NCBI GenBank assembly: GCA_903840415.1
Contig: CAIMFY010000069.1
Span: forward strand, 1-64,000
DNA from: an uncultured Opitutia bacterium
GTDB taxonomy: Bacteria; Verrucomicrobiota; Verrucomicrobiia; Opitutales; Opitutaceae
DNA: 64,000 nucleotides
Reading direction: 5' to 3'
How positions within the stretch are numbered: the first letter of the stretch is position 1; the number at the start of each line of letters is the position of its first letter. Below, in pieces: positions 1 through 7,415 of the stretch. The position numbers and the translations under genes are program-made. Below the pieces are notes generated by a model. That model searched no databases and was not told the DNA's origin. It worked only from the letters and a program-made list of their open reading frames with translations.

Positions 1-91
1 GGTCCAAGATTCATTTTTCGGGCCAGAATGACCCGAATCCCCATTTTCCAAACCATATCCGTAACATCTCGCTGGTTGTGTTATTCACGAA

Positions 92-127
92 GGAGATGCG
101 ACTTAGGAAATCAGTTTTAGCCCTTAG
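92..127 (-). pseudogene. Remnant of a histidine-kinase H-box just past the stop of the neighbouring sensor gene
   Basis: Reading the minus strand immediately beyond the stop codon at 124, in a different frame from the sensor gene, gives LRAKTDFLSRIS. This matches the usual lead-in to a HisKA phosphoacceptor box (AK[ST][DE]FLSRMSHELRTPLN). The similarity stops where the histidine should be; the next residues are FVNNTTSE. The stub suggests that the sensor gene once continued into a kinase core that has been deleted and frameshifted. It is only 12 codons long, so chance similarity is not excluded. Confidence 0.4.
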
Positions 128-2274
128 CTGGACAGCCGTGAGGCGGTGTTAACCCACTCGATCTCGCCGGTGCGGTCGGTAATCACGATGGCATCCGCCG
201 CGGCTTCGAGCGCGGCACCTCGGAGGCGGAGATCTTGCTCGGCCACCAAGCGGTCAGTGATGTCGACGATGTAGCCGGCCAGGAGGGTCTGGCTGCCTTG
301 AACGATGGGAAACCTGACTGTAACGTAGTCACGGCCGTTGAAATGTTCGTCCCGTTTCAACGTCTTGCCGCTCTTCACGACGGCTCGATCGTCGGCGGTC
401 AACTTAGCGGCGAAGTCGGGGGGGAAGAGCTCGGTCATCGTCTTGCCGGTGATCTCCGCTGGCGTGAGGCCGACCAGTTGCTGAAAAGGTCCGCTGGCGA
501 GCAGCACGTGGCTCTCGGTGGGAGTCACCCGTTTGATGTAGGTCAAAATAGGTGAGTTTTGCAGGTAGAGCGCGAACAGTTCGTGGCTCTCCCGCAGCGC
601 CTCCGCCGCAGCCAGACTGTGTTGGAGGTGGTTGGCGCGCTGGTGTTGCCACCACAGGCCGGCGCCGGTGCCCGCGCCACCGAGGAGAATCCCGGCGAGC
701 AAGATCGTGGACCACATTCTCTCGCGCAACGGCTCATCGACTTCAGCGAGGTCAATCTTCGCGATCAGCATCCACGGCGTATCAGTTACAGGGAGGGTGG
801 CGGCCAGAACGGGCACGCCACGATAGTCCACGCCCTGCATGATTCCAGCCTGGCCCGAGGCCGCTTTGACGGCGGGGAAGTCGGTTTTCTCCAGAGGAAT
901 TTTCAGGTTGAGCGCGGCGTCGGGCCGGAAACGGAGCGCATTCAGATAGAGAACATCGTTTCCATCGCGCCGCACGAGCAGGGTCTCACCCGATTCGCTC
1001 GGGGTGGGCCAGCGTTGGATGTAGGGATAGAGAAACGTGGCCGGGTCCACGCTCAGCAGGAGCACGCCGAGCGGATGCAGGTTCGCGGCGTCATCAAAAA
1101 TCGGCACTTCGATCTTCAGGTAAATCCGGTGGTCGGAATCATCCCGATAAAAATCCAGCAAGCTTGTCTGCCCCGAGCGCAGGACTGCCGCAGCGGATTG
1201 GACGATATTTGCGCTTACGGGCGGCAATGCGTCGCGCTGCGAGAGCCGCGTGACGCCTTGCGCATCGAGCAGTCGCCAGTGATCGTAGCCGTAGGTGACC
1301 TGACAGTTGCCGATCCACGTCTTGAGCTGGAGTTGCGCGGTCTCGTCGGCGGCCGAAGCGAGTGCTCGGCGCACCAAGGCCGCGAAGGCGGGATTCTCGA
1401 AAAAAATATGGCCGTCACCCAGCCGCTCGCGGTGCCATTGCGCCAGTTCATCGGACTTCAATTCGCAGATGGAGAGGAGTTCCTGTTCGGCGTCGCGGCG
1501 AAAATGCTGCTCGGAGCTGCGGTAAAAAAAATAACTGCCCGCGATGACGCCCAAGGCGCCTAGGATGGCGAGTGTGGGCCAGAACGACGGCAGGGTCGAG
1601 GACGTGGCGTGAGATTTTTCCGGGCGGTCCGCCAACAAGAAGGTCGCGAAGCCGAGCGCGGCGAAAGCCAGAATGGTGTTGAGCGAGGGCGGATGGAGTG
1701 GGTTGCCGTAGAGCAGCGGCACACCAAAACTATGGCCAAGCAGAAACACGAAACTGGTGGCGAGGACGATACTCGCCGAGCCAGCAGCCAGCTTCCAACG
1801 CCAGGCGGAGACGTGGCGCGGAGCCAGGGAGACCAGAAACGACAGGCTCGCGCACAGAAAACACAACGCCGAGACCGGTGGCATGTGGCCGATGGGCACA
1901 CCGTCCAGCGTCGCGGAAATATTGAAACCAAGATGTTCCGCATCCCATTGAATGTCCTGACTGGCCAGCCCGAACAATCCGAGCGTCACCACCGCGATCA
2001 TTGCGACCAGGGCGCCGCTCAGCCACCGCACCCGGGGGTTGACGGCGGGCCACGCTCGCAGGCCAATCGCGACGCTAAACAACAGAAATAGCACCGCCGA
2101 ACTTGGCGCCATCGGGACCAGGCGCGGGCCGAAACTGGCCAGACGGGGCGCACCCAGTGCCCAGCCTAGCAAAGCCAGCAACCCAAATGCCGCGATGAGG
2201 CCGCTTGCCGCCCGCACGAGAAAAATTCGCGTGAGCGCCGACCCGGTGGGTTTTGCCTTTTCGGCCGCGATCAT
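124..2274 (-). CDS. Membrane sensor protein with PAS domain, truncated histidine kinase or cyclase
   Basis: A 716-residue inner-membrane sensor. About seven hydrophobic helices fill residues 16-252. An extracytoplasmic Cache/CHASE-like sensor domain spans about 253-520, a further helix about 521-542, and a complete PAS domain about 563-680. A second PAS domain begins (AADAIVITDRTGEIEWVN) but stops after about 27 residues, where a full domain needs about 100. No kinase, GGDEF or other output domain follows. I chose the ATG at 2274 because the 28 residues from the upstream ATG at 2358 look like untranslated sequence. The protein probably cannot signal alone, and an H-box stub lies out of frame beyond the stop. 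Ligand and partner are unknown. Confidence 0.7.
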   Translation of the reverse strand: MIAAEKAKPTGSALTRIFLVRAASGLIAAFGLLALLGWALGAPRLASFGPRLVPMAPSSAVLFLLFSVAIGLRAWPAVNPRVRWLSGALVAMIAVVTLGLFGLASQDIQWDAEHLGFNISATLDGVPIGHMPPVSALCFLCASLSFLVSLAPRHVSAWRWKLAAGSASIVLATSFVFLLGHSFGVPLLYGNPLHPPSLNTILAFAALGFATFLLADRPEKSHATSSTLPSFWPTLAILGALGVIAGSYFFYRSSEQHFRRDAEQELLSICELKSDELAQWHRERLGDGHIFFENPAFAALVRRALASAADETAQLQLKTWIGNCQVTYGYDHWRLLDAQGVTRLSQRDALPPVSANIVQSAAAVLRSGQTSLLDFYRDDSDHRIYLKIEVPIFDDAANLHPLGVLLLSVDPATFLYPYIQRWPTPSESGETLLVRRDGNDVLYLNALRFRPDAALNLKIPLEKTDFPAVKAASGQAGIMQGVDYRGVPVLAATLPVTDTPWMLIAKIDLAEVDEPLRERMWSTILLAGILLGGAGTGAGLWWQHQRANHLQHSLAAAEALRESHELFALYLQNSPILTYIKRVTPTESHVLLASGPFQQLVGLTPAEITGKTMTELFPPDFAAKLTADDRAVVKSGKTLKRDEHFNGRDYVTVRFPIVQGSQTLLAGYIVDITDRLVAEQDLRLRGAALEAAADAIVITDRTGEIEWVNTASRLSS

Positions 2275-2426
2275 GGGGTGACGATGAGGCTGTGCCATTT
2301 GGTCCAAGGCGCAAGGCGCAGGTTGGGAGTGGGGTTGACGGAGCGAGTGGAAGCCCAAGCCGAGCCTCGATCGAATTCACCAAGGTGCCCGCCGGTGGAT
2401 CGCACTCCGAGGCGCCTCCCAACCAA

Positions 2427-3506
2427 TCAAAAGGCGCAGGCCAAAAAAATCCCCGGAATAAATTCCGGGGATGATGATACGGATTCCGATCGTTCAGGAA
2501 TCTTTGAAGAAACCGTCTTCGGCCGCGCCTCGAGTTCGCTGGAACGGAGTCGGGCGCGCTCGCTGCCGAGCGCTTCACTTTCCGACTCGGCGAGGCGCTC
2601 GGTGGCGAGCGCGGCGGCAAAGTCGCGCCGCGCCTCCTGCACCTGGGCGAGGTTGAGATAGAATTCGGCGAGGACGCGGTGGCTGCCAATCGATTCCGCA
2701 AGCGCTCGCACGGCGACGAGGCGGGGCAGCGCCTCGTCGGCCCGGCCAAGCTGGCGCAGGAGGCCGGCGATGGCGGCGACCGCGCGCACCTGCCCGCTGC
2801 GATCGCCGTTCGCGATGCGGCCGGCGACGATTTCCTCGTAGCGCCTCAGCGCATCCGCCAAATCACCACGGTCTTCGGCGACGTCGGCGATGTTGACGAG
2901 CGAGTTGACGGTATTCCACGGGCGGTTCTGTTTTCGCCAGTAGACGCGGGACTCCTCAAAGGCACGGAGGGCGGCGTCGTAGTGGCGGGCCCGCGCCTCG
3001 CTCAGACCCACGACAGTGAGCGCGTAGATCCGCACGTCCCCATCGCCGGCGAGCGTCGCAAGCCTCAGCGCGCTCTCGGCGTGCGAACGCGAAAGAGCGT
3101 CGTCCTTCATCGTCGCATAGATTTCGCTGAGGTAGCGATGGCCCTGGGCACGGATGCGATTGTCGTTCAGCAGTTCGGCGCAATTGAGCAGGCGCTGGGA
3201 GTAATCGAGGGCCGACTCGTTATCGCCCATGAGGAAGTAGTCGTATGCGAGATGGCGGACGAATTGGATCTGGTCCTGAAGCGTACCGGCGCGGTCGGCG
3301 AGTTCGAGACCACCGCGCGCCGCCGCGATCGCTTCGGCAAATTTACTGGCCTGGTAAGCCGTGCGGTGCTGGTTCTCCGCAGTTACGAGCGTGTCGCGGA
3401 CACCCAATGGATCTGGCACAGCCATTGCGCTTTGCGCGCAAAGCGAAGGCGCCGCGAGGGCCAGCGCAATGACGAGGATGCCGGGAAAATTTCTACAACA
3501 AATCAC
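2427..3506 (-). CDS. Secreted/periplasmic TPR protein, 3'-truncated sensor
   Basis: A signal peptide (residues about 5-22, ending SLCAQS) is followed by a run of TPR-like helical hairpins, such as ALDYSQRLL, ALRLATLAGD, AALRAFEESRVYW and ALRRYEEI. This is the architecture of the periplasmic half of TPR-type sensor kinases and regulators. In that family the repeats lead into a coiled coil (ELEARF...), a transmembrane helix and an output domain. Here the frame leaves recognisable sequence right after SSELEAR and adds about 32 unconvincing residues that read straight through a strong terminator hairpin. I use the GTG at 3506 because it puts the signal peptide at the N-terminus; an ATG exists at 3590. 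The missing half appears to lie at 9404-9660. Confidence 0.65.
   Translation of the reverse strand: MICCRNFPGILVIALALAAPSLCAQSAMAVPDPLGVRDTLVTAENQHRTAYQASKFAEAIAAARGGLELADRAGTLQDQIQFVRHLAYDYFLMGDNESALDYSQRLLNCAELLNDNRIRAQGHRYLSEIYATMKDDALSRSHAESALRLATLAGDGDVRIYALTVVGLSEARARHYDAALRAFEESRVYWRKQNRPWNTVNSLVNIADVAEDRGDLADALRRYEEIVAGRIANGDRSGQVRAVAAIAGLLRQLGRADEALPRLVAVRALAESIGSHRVLAEFYLNLAQVQEARRDFAAALATERLAESESEALGSERARLRSSELEARPKTVSSKIPERSESVSSSPEFIPGIFLACAF
2449..2472 (-). terminator. Rho-independent terminator, minus strand
   Basis: A perfect 10-bp stem (ATCCCCGGAA / TTCCGGGGAT) with a 4-nt loop, followed on the minus strand by a run of seven T. It lies inside the last codons of the TPR reading frame, which is an odd place for a terminator. 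A different minus-strand frame stops at 2494-2496, 21 nt before the hairpin. That spacing suits a genuine gene end and fits the reconstructed chemoreceptor 3' end. Confidence 0.8.
2523..2533 (+). repeat. Left copy of CCGCGCCTCGA at proposed inversion breakpoint
   Basis: The 11-mer CCGCGCCTCGA occurs here and at 9403-9413 in the same orientation. Its CGCG core (2524-2527) is the point at which swapping strands with the right copy restores two reading frames. In the flipped arrangement the TPR junction would read as the perfect 16-bp palindrome TCGAGGCGCGCCTCGA. Confidence 0.6.
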
Positions 3507-3760
3507 AGGGTCGGGAGCAGACCAAAATGCTCTTTCGCAATCGTTCCATGGCGAGCACTTTTCACTAGGACGACGAAGCGTGCGGCCCATAAAGCAATTA
3601 TGCAGGACACGGCGACGAACGATCGGGACGGTGGGTTATGAAATCAATCACTAGAGGTCTATCGATACCCGAATGGTGGAAGAACGACGCCTGAAGCCGT
3701 CAAGTTTGCTACGCTTTAACCGATCTTGACCGAGTAACATCATCTCAAAGCACCACAGAC

Positions 3761-5149
3761 ATGAATAGACTGAACCGTATTACTCGCCGATTATCCGTCG
3801 CCTTTGCGAGTTTCGCACTGCTCGGCCCCCAATGGGTAGCCGGTATCGCGTTCGCCGGGCAGCCCGGCTGGAACGAATCAAAATGGCTTACCGAAATGTC
3901 GGTGGGGGCTAAAGAGAGTTTTGACGATAACCTCTTGGGTGTTTCCGGTCATGGGCTGCCGACGCACTCATCATGGGTCAACGCGTGGTCACCAAAGGTC
4001 GGCTTGAATCTCCTGCCCATGCTGCCAGAGCAACGGACGATTCAGATGTTCTCATTCATCTATCAACCGGAAGTGGTCTCCTATTCGGGCGCATCGGAGG
4101 AAAATTACACCGCGCACAAGATCAACACCACGCTCAAGGGCAAAGCCGGAGCGCTGACGTTCAGCCTAGACAACTCATTCCTCTACAACGACGGCAACAA
4201 GGTCGCGCCAACCTATGCTCTCAACCAAATCGCGGGCGCTGCAGCGAACCAGAACGACAAATATCGCAGCAACTACGCCAATGCGTTGCCACGCGAGCGC
4301 CGGAATCAGGACCAGGATCGCTATGCCACACAGCTGCAATACAACCTCGGAAGTTTCTTTGTTCGGCCAGCCTCAGCCTTGGTCTTTTATGACCTCCATA
4401 CCTACCAGGCCAACACGGGAGCGGCGCCGTTCAAAGGCTACCAAAATTACTGCGACCGCTACGACCTCAACAGCGGAGTGGATTTGGGATACAAATTTGC
4501 GCCTGAAGCGGCCGTAACCGTGGGCTATCGCACTGGATATCAATACCAGGAGCGGTTTGCGCCGACGATCAGCTCCGACCAGCACTACGCCTCAAATCAT
4601 TACCAACGGCTGCTGGTTGGCCTGGAGGGCAAGTTAGCAGGTTGGATCACGGTGAAGGTGGTCGCTGGTTCGGATTTTCATGACTACAACCCCAATGCTC
4701 CGGTGGGTAATCTGAACGTGAGGCGGTTGTATGGCGACGCCGTTTCAACGCTGATTATCTCCCCCCACCAGTCAGTATATCTCAATTTCAAGCAATGGCT
4801 GTTTCTCTCCAGCACGGGCTTGGCGCCTTATAACGACATCACTTATTCGCTAGCCTACCATTTCGGCGCGACGAAGAATCTTGGCCTCGATTTTGGGGTG
4901 AAACGGCAGGAAGCCGACTTTAGGATGGGCAACGATTTCCTCGGTTCTGCACCGTGCCAGCGGGATGACATTGATTACGGGACCACAGGGTCGGCGAACT
5001 ACACTTTCAGTCCACAGTTTAGCGGGAGCGTGACCATCAACTTCGATCTGGCTCGAAATGGAGCGAAGGACTTGGCCGCGACGTATGCTCCCAGTTACCG
5101 CGAGTTTGATCACAAGGTGGTCGCGCTTGCCGCGCAGTATCGTTTCTAA
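3761..5149 (+). CDS. Outer-membrane beta-barrel protein
   Basis: 462 residues, with an N-terminal signal sequence ending near GIAFAG (residue about 33). The rest alternates polar and aromatic residues in strand-like stretches, such as VSYSGASEENYTAHKINTTL, KVVAGSDFHDYN and GSANYTFSPQFSGSVTINF. The C-terminus, VVALAAQYRF, ends in Phe as is typical of BAM-inserted barrels. It belongs to the large, poorly characterised outer-membrane beta-barrel families common in Verrucomicrobia; substrate unknown. It is divergent from the TPR gene across about 250 bp. Its base composition looks visibly less GC-rich than most of the window, which may indicate separate acquisition. Confidence 0.7.
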   Translation: MNRLNRITRRLSVAFASFALLGPQWVAGIAFAGQPGWNESKWLTEMSVGAKESFDDNLLGVSGHGLPTHSSWVNAWSPKVGLNLLPMLPEQRTIQMFSFIYQPEVVSYSGASEENYTAHKINTTLKGKAGALTFSLDNSFLYNDGNKVAPTYALNQIAGAAANQNDKYRSNYANALPRERRNQDQDRYATQLQYNLGSFFVRPASALVFYDLHTYQANTGAAPFKGYQNYCDRYDLNSGVDLGYKFAPEAAVTVGYRTGYQYQERFAPTISSDQHYASNHYQRLLVGLEGKLAGWITVKVVAGSDFHDYNPNAPVGNLNVRRLYGDAVSTLIISPHQSVYLNFKQWLFLSSTGLAPYNDITYSLAYHFGATKNLGLDFGVKRQEADFRMGNDFLGSAPCQRDDIDYGTTGSANYTFSPQFSGSVTINFDLARNGAKDLAATYAPSYREFDHKVVALAAQYRF

Positions 5150-5270
5150 GACCAGCACCGTGAACACCGCGCAGATGCCACTGAGGGCAAATGCACTCAC
5201 GACCCAGTGAAGAATCTTCATGCGCGTAGCGGCGTGGTCGCGGTCACTTTGGTATTTCGAGGAAGCAATC

Positions 5271-6518
5271 TCAAACCGTCGCCATCAGCGCCGGCCGCGC
5301 GCGTCCGAGCTTGGCTGCAGCGGCAAATACGAGCACGCCCACCACACCGCAGGCTGCCTCGCACACCAGCATGTTTCGGTGGCCAAAACGCATGTCGACC
5401 GCCGCGAGCACGAGGCTCATATACCAGATTGGAGTGTTGGAGAGTGAGGCGAATCCGTTGTATTTTGTCGCGGCATTGCCGGCGCCTATCGCTTCGAGCA
5501 CGAATCCGGTGAACGCGGCAAAGGTGAGACCCGTGGTGAACGAATAGGCCAGACTCCCACCCACGAAGACCGGCAAGTTCGCCGGCAGAAACGCCATCGC
5601 CAGTGCTACCGCCGCCATCACCAATCCGTAGCCGATGTAGCACGCCCGCGCACCCCAGCGGTTGCAGCCGTAGCCGCCGACGATGCAGCCCGCCATGCTG
5701 ATCAAACCGCCCAAGAAGCCCTGGATCAGTTCCACGGTGCCCGCCCCCGCGCCCCAATGCGCCGCGATGTCCGCTTGCGCCAGCACCGACGAGGCTGCGC
5801 CCGTGCCGACCGGAATCACACACAGCACCGCGCAGAGAAATCCCGTGCGCGACCACAACACCTGCCAGAGATCGATCCCGAGATTTCGCATCGCGCCTCC
5901 GAGCGAACACCCGCGCGATTCCGCCGGCACGTCGGGCAGCCAGGGCAACGCGATGCCGCACGCGAGCATCGCCGCGGCTAGAATCGCTCCGGCCTCCCAG
6001 CCAGCTGGCAGCGTTTCCAACAGCCACAGGCCCAAACCGCCGCCCAAGCCCGTCCCGCCGAGATTGCCGGCTTGAAACCAGCCGCTCACTCGCCCGCGGT
6101 CGCTTTCGGGCGTCAAGTGCGCCACGAACGCCTCGACCGCGAAGCCGACAAACGTGCTCGCAAAGCTCGTCGCCAGCACCACCCCTTGCATCAGCACCCA
6201 CGTGGACGGGCCCAACGGCACCATGCACAGCGCCAGCAGACCTAGCGCCACGGCGCTGTTTGCCATCAGATACCATCGGCGACGCGTCAGTGTCGTGTCG
6301 GACACCGGCGACCAGAAAAATTTCCAAACCTGCGGCACCAACGACAGCGCCACCAGTTCCGCGCCCTGTTGCACCGACAGCCCGTGTCTCGTTGCCAGAA
6401 ACGCCAGCGCCACGGTGACAAACCCGGACGTGGCTCCGAATGGAATGATCAGAATCGAATAGACGATCGGATGAGACAATTGTCTCGGCTGCGAGCCGGG
6501 GCCAAGTGGGAGTGGCAC
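5271..6518 (-). CDS. MFS transporter, AmpG/PAT-like
   Basis: 415 residues with about 12 hydrophobic helices and major-facilitator architecture. The N-terminal half contains QVWKFFWSPVSDTTLTRRRWY. This corresponds to the loop 2-3 motif of AmpG/PAT-type carriers, in which a WSP/WAP-x-x-D stretch precedes the basic RRRW. The length suits a single 12-TM permease. AmpG relatives import muropeptides or related sugars in Gram-negatives, but the substrate here cannot be read from the sequence. No partner genes accompany it: the upstream neighbour is cheW on the other strand, and downstream it converges on the beta-barrel gene. It lies within the segment proposed to be inverted. Confidence 0.7.
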   Translation of the reverse strand: MPLPLGPGSQPRQLSHPIVYSILIIPFGATSGFVTVALAFLATRHGLSVQQGAELVALSLVPQVWKFFWSPVSDTTLTRRRWYLMANSAVALGLLALCMVPLGPSTWVLMQGVVLATSFASTFVGFAVEAFVAHLTPESDRGRVSGWFQAGNLGGTGLGGGLGLWLLETLPAGWEAGAILAAAMLACGIALPWLPDVPAESRGCSLGGAMRNLGIDLWQVLWSRTGFLCAVLCVIPVGTGAASSVLAQADIAAHWGAGAGTVELIQGFLGGLISMAGCIVGGYGCNRWGARACYIGYGLVMAAVALAMAFLPANLPVFVGGSLAYSFTTGLTFAAFTGFVLEAIGAGNAATKYNGFASLSNTPIWYMSLVLAAVDMRFGHRNMLVCEAACGVVGVLVFAAAAKLGRARPALMATV

Positions 6519-6868
6519 GCCGCGAGCGTGCGAAGCGGCGACCGCTGCTCAAGTCAATTTCCCTCGTGGTCCTTAACGAGAGGGAGTGGGTAGGGTGACG
6601 GAACTTTTTTCCTCATCGCGAACGCGGCGATGCGAGGACGCGCATCATCGTTCAATCACGCCACGAAAGATCTTCGTCAGATTTCCCGGATAGCGGACGT
6701 CAGGGAAATTCCCATTAAGAACGTCAGGGTTTTGCCGATGTAAGAGCAGGTCCAAACCACAACGTCTCTTCTTTGCGCCACCAACCAGCACCATAACCCC
6801 TAATTGGAACCAGCTGACGATGTGTGCGCCTTGGGCCGGTTTCGATGCAGAAATGAACACCGTCTCTT
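6519..6868. other. Intergenic region between divergent MFS and cheW genes
   Basis: A gap of about 350 bp that must hold the promoters of both divergent transcription units. I see an imperfect inverted repeat at 6560-6584 (TCCCTCGT and ACGAGAGGGA around a short loop). I find no convincing sigma-70 pair, riboswitch or small gene. Confidence 0.4.
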
Positions 6869-7381
6869 ATGAAAAATTCATCCGTCCCCATAGCCAGTGC
6901 CACCGCGACAGCTCCGGCCCTTGCCGGCAAATACCTCACCGTGCTGATCGGCGGTGAATCCTACGGAATCCGAGTGACGAAAGTGCGCGAGATCATCCGT
7001 CTCCAGAAGATCACGCCGGTGCCGCAAATTCCGTCCTACGTAAAGGGCGTGATCAACCTCCGCGGACGGATCATTCCCGTGATCGACCTGCGGTTGAAAT
7101 TCAACTTCACGAACATCGAGGACACTGAGCGGACCTGCATTGTCGTCTCGCAAGTGGCCGTCGCCTCGAGCCAAGGCTCCGTGCAGATGGGCCTGATTGT
7201 CGACGGTGTGGAGGAGGTCATCAACCTGACTGCGACAGACATCGCTGACACGCCTGAATTCGGCTCGACGGTCGACACCACCTACATCCTCGGGATGGCC
7301 AACGTGAAGGGCGTCGTGAAGACGCTGCTCGAAATCGACCGCGTTGTCTCGGGCGACCAACTCGCCTGCTTTGCTGCCTGA
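6869..7381 (+). CDS. cheW: CheW chemotaxis coupling protein
   Basis: 170 residues forming a single CheW-like double SH3 fold. The family core is clear: [21 protein letters not shown], then the hallmark [21 protein letters not shown], and later [13 protein letters not shown] and [20 protein letters not shown]. CheW docks the histidine kinase CheA onto chemoreceptors. It lies 34 nt upstream of a chemoreceptor gene on the same strand, so the two are probably co-transcribed. No cheA, cheR or cheB is present in the window, so the rest of the pathway is encoded elsewhere. The first 20 residues are a low-complexity Ala/Thr leader. Confidence 0.93.
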   Translation: MKNSSVPIASATATAPALAGKYLTVLIGGESYGIRVTKVREIIRLQKITPVPQIPSYVKGVINLRGRIIPVIDLRLKFNFTNIEDTERTCIVVSQVAVASSQGSVQMGLIVDGVEEVINLTATDIADTPEFGSTVDTTYILGMANVKGVVKTLLEIDRVVSGDQLACFAA

Positions 7382-7415
7382 ACCATTTTTCCAGTTACAG
7401 ACCAAGAACACATCC

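Noticed and set aside
4850-5221. 123-codon minus-strand frame with a signal-like N-terminus
   Set aside because: All but the first 24 codons lie antisense to the beta-barrel gene and show no protein character. Only the N-terminal tip is kept, as a finding.
5218-6552. 444-codon minus-strand frame overlapping the MFS gene
   Set aside because: Arg/Gly-rich shadow of the MFS carrier, which is hydrophobic and matches a known family in the other frame.
6519-6868. Riboswitch or small RNA upstream of cheW
   Set aside because: Only a short imperfect inverted repeat is present; no conserved aptamer core is recognisable.
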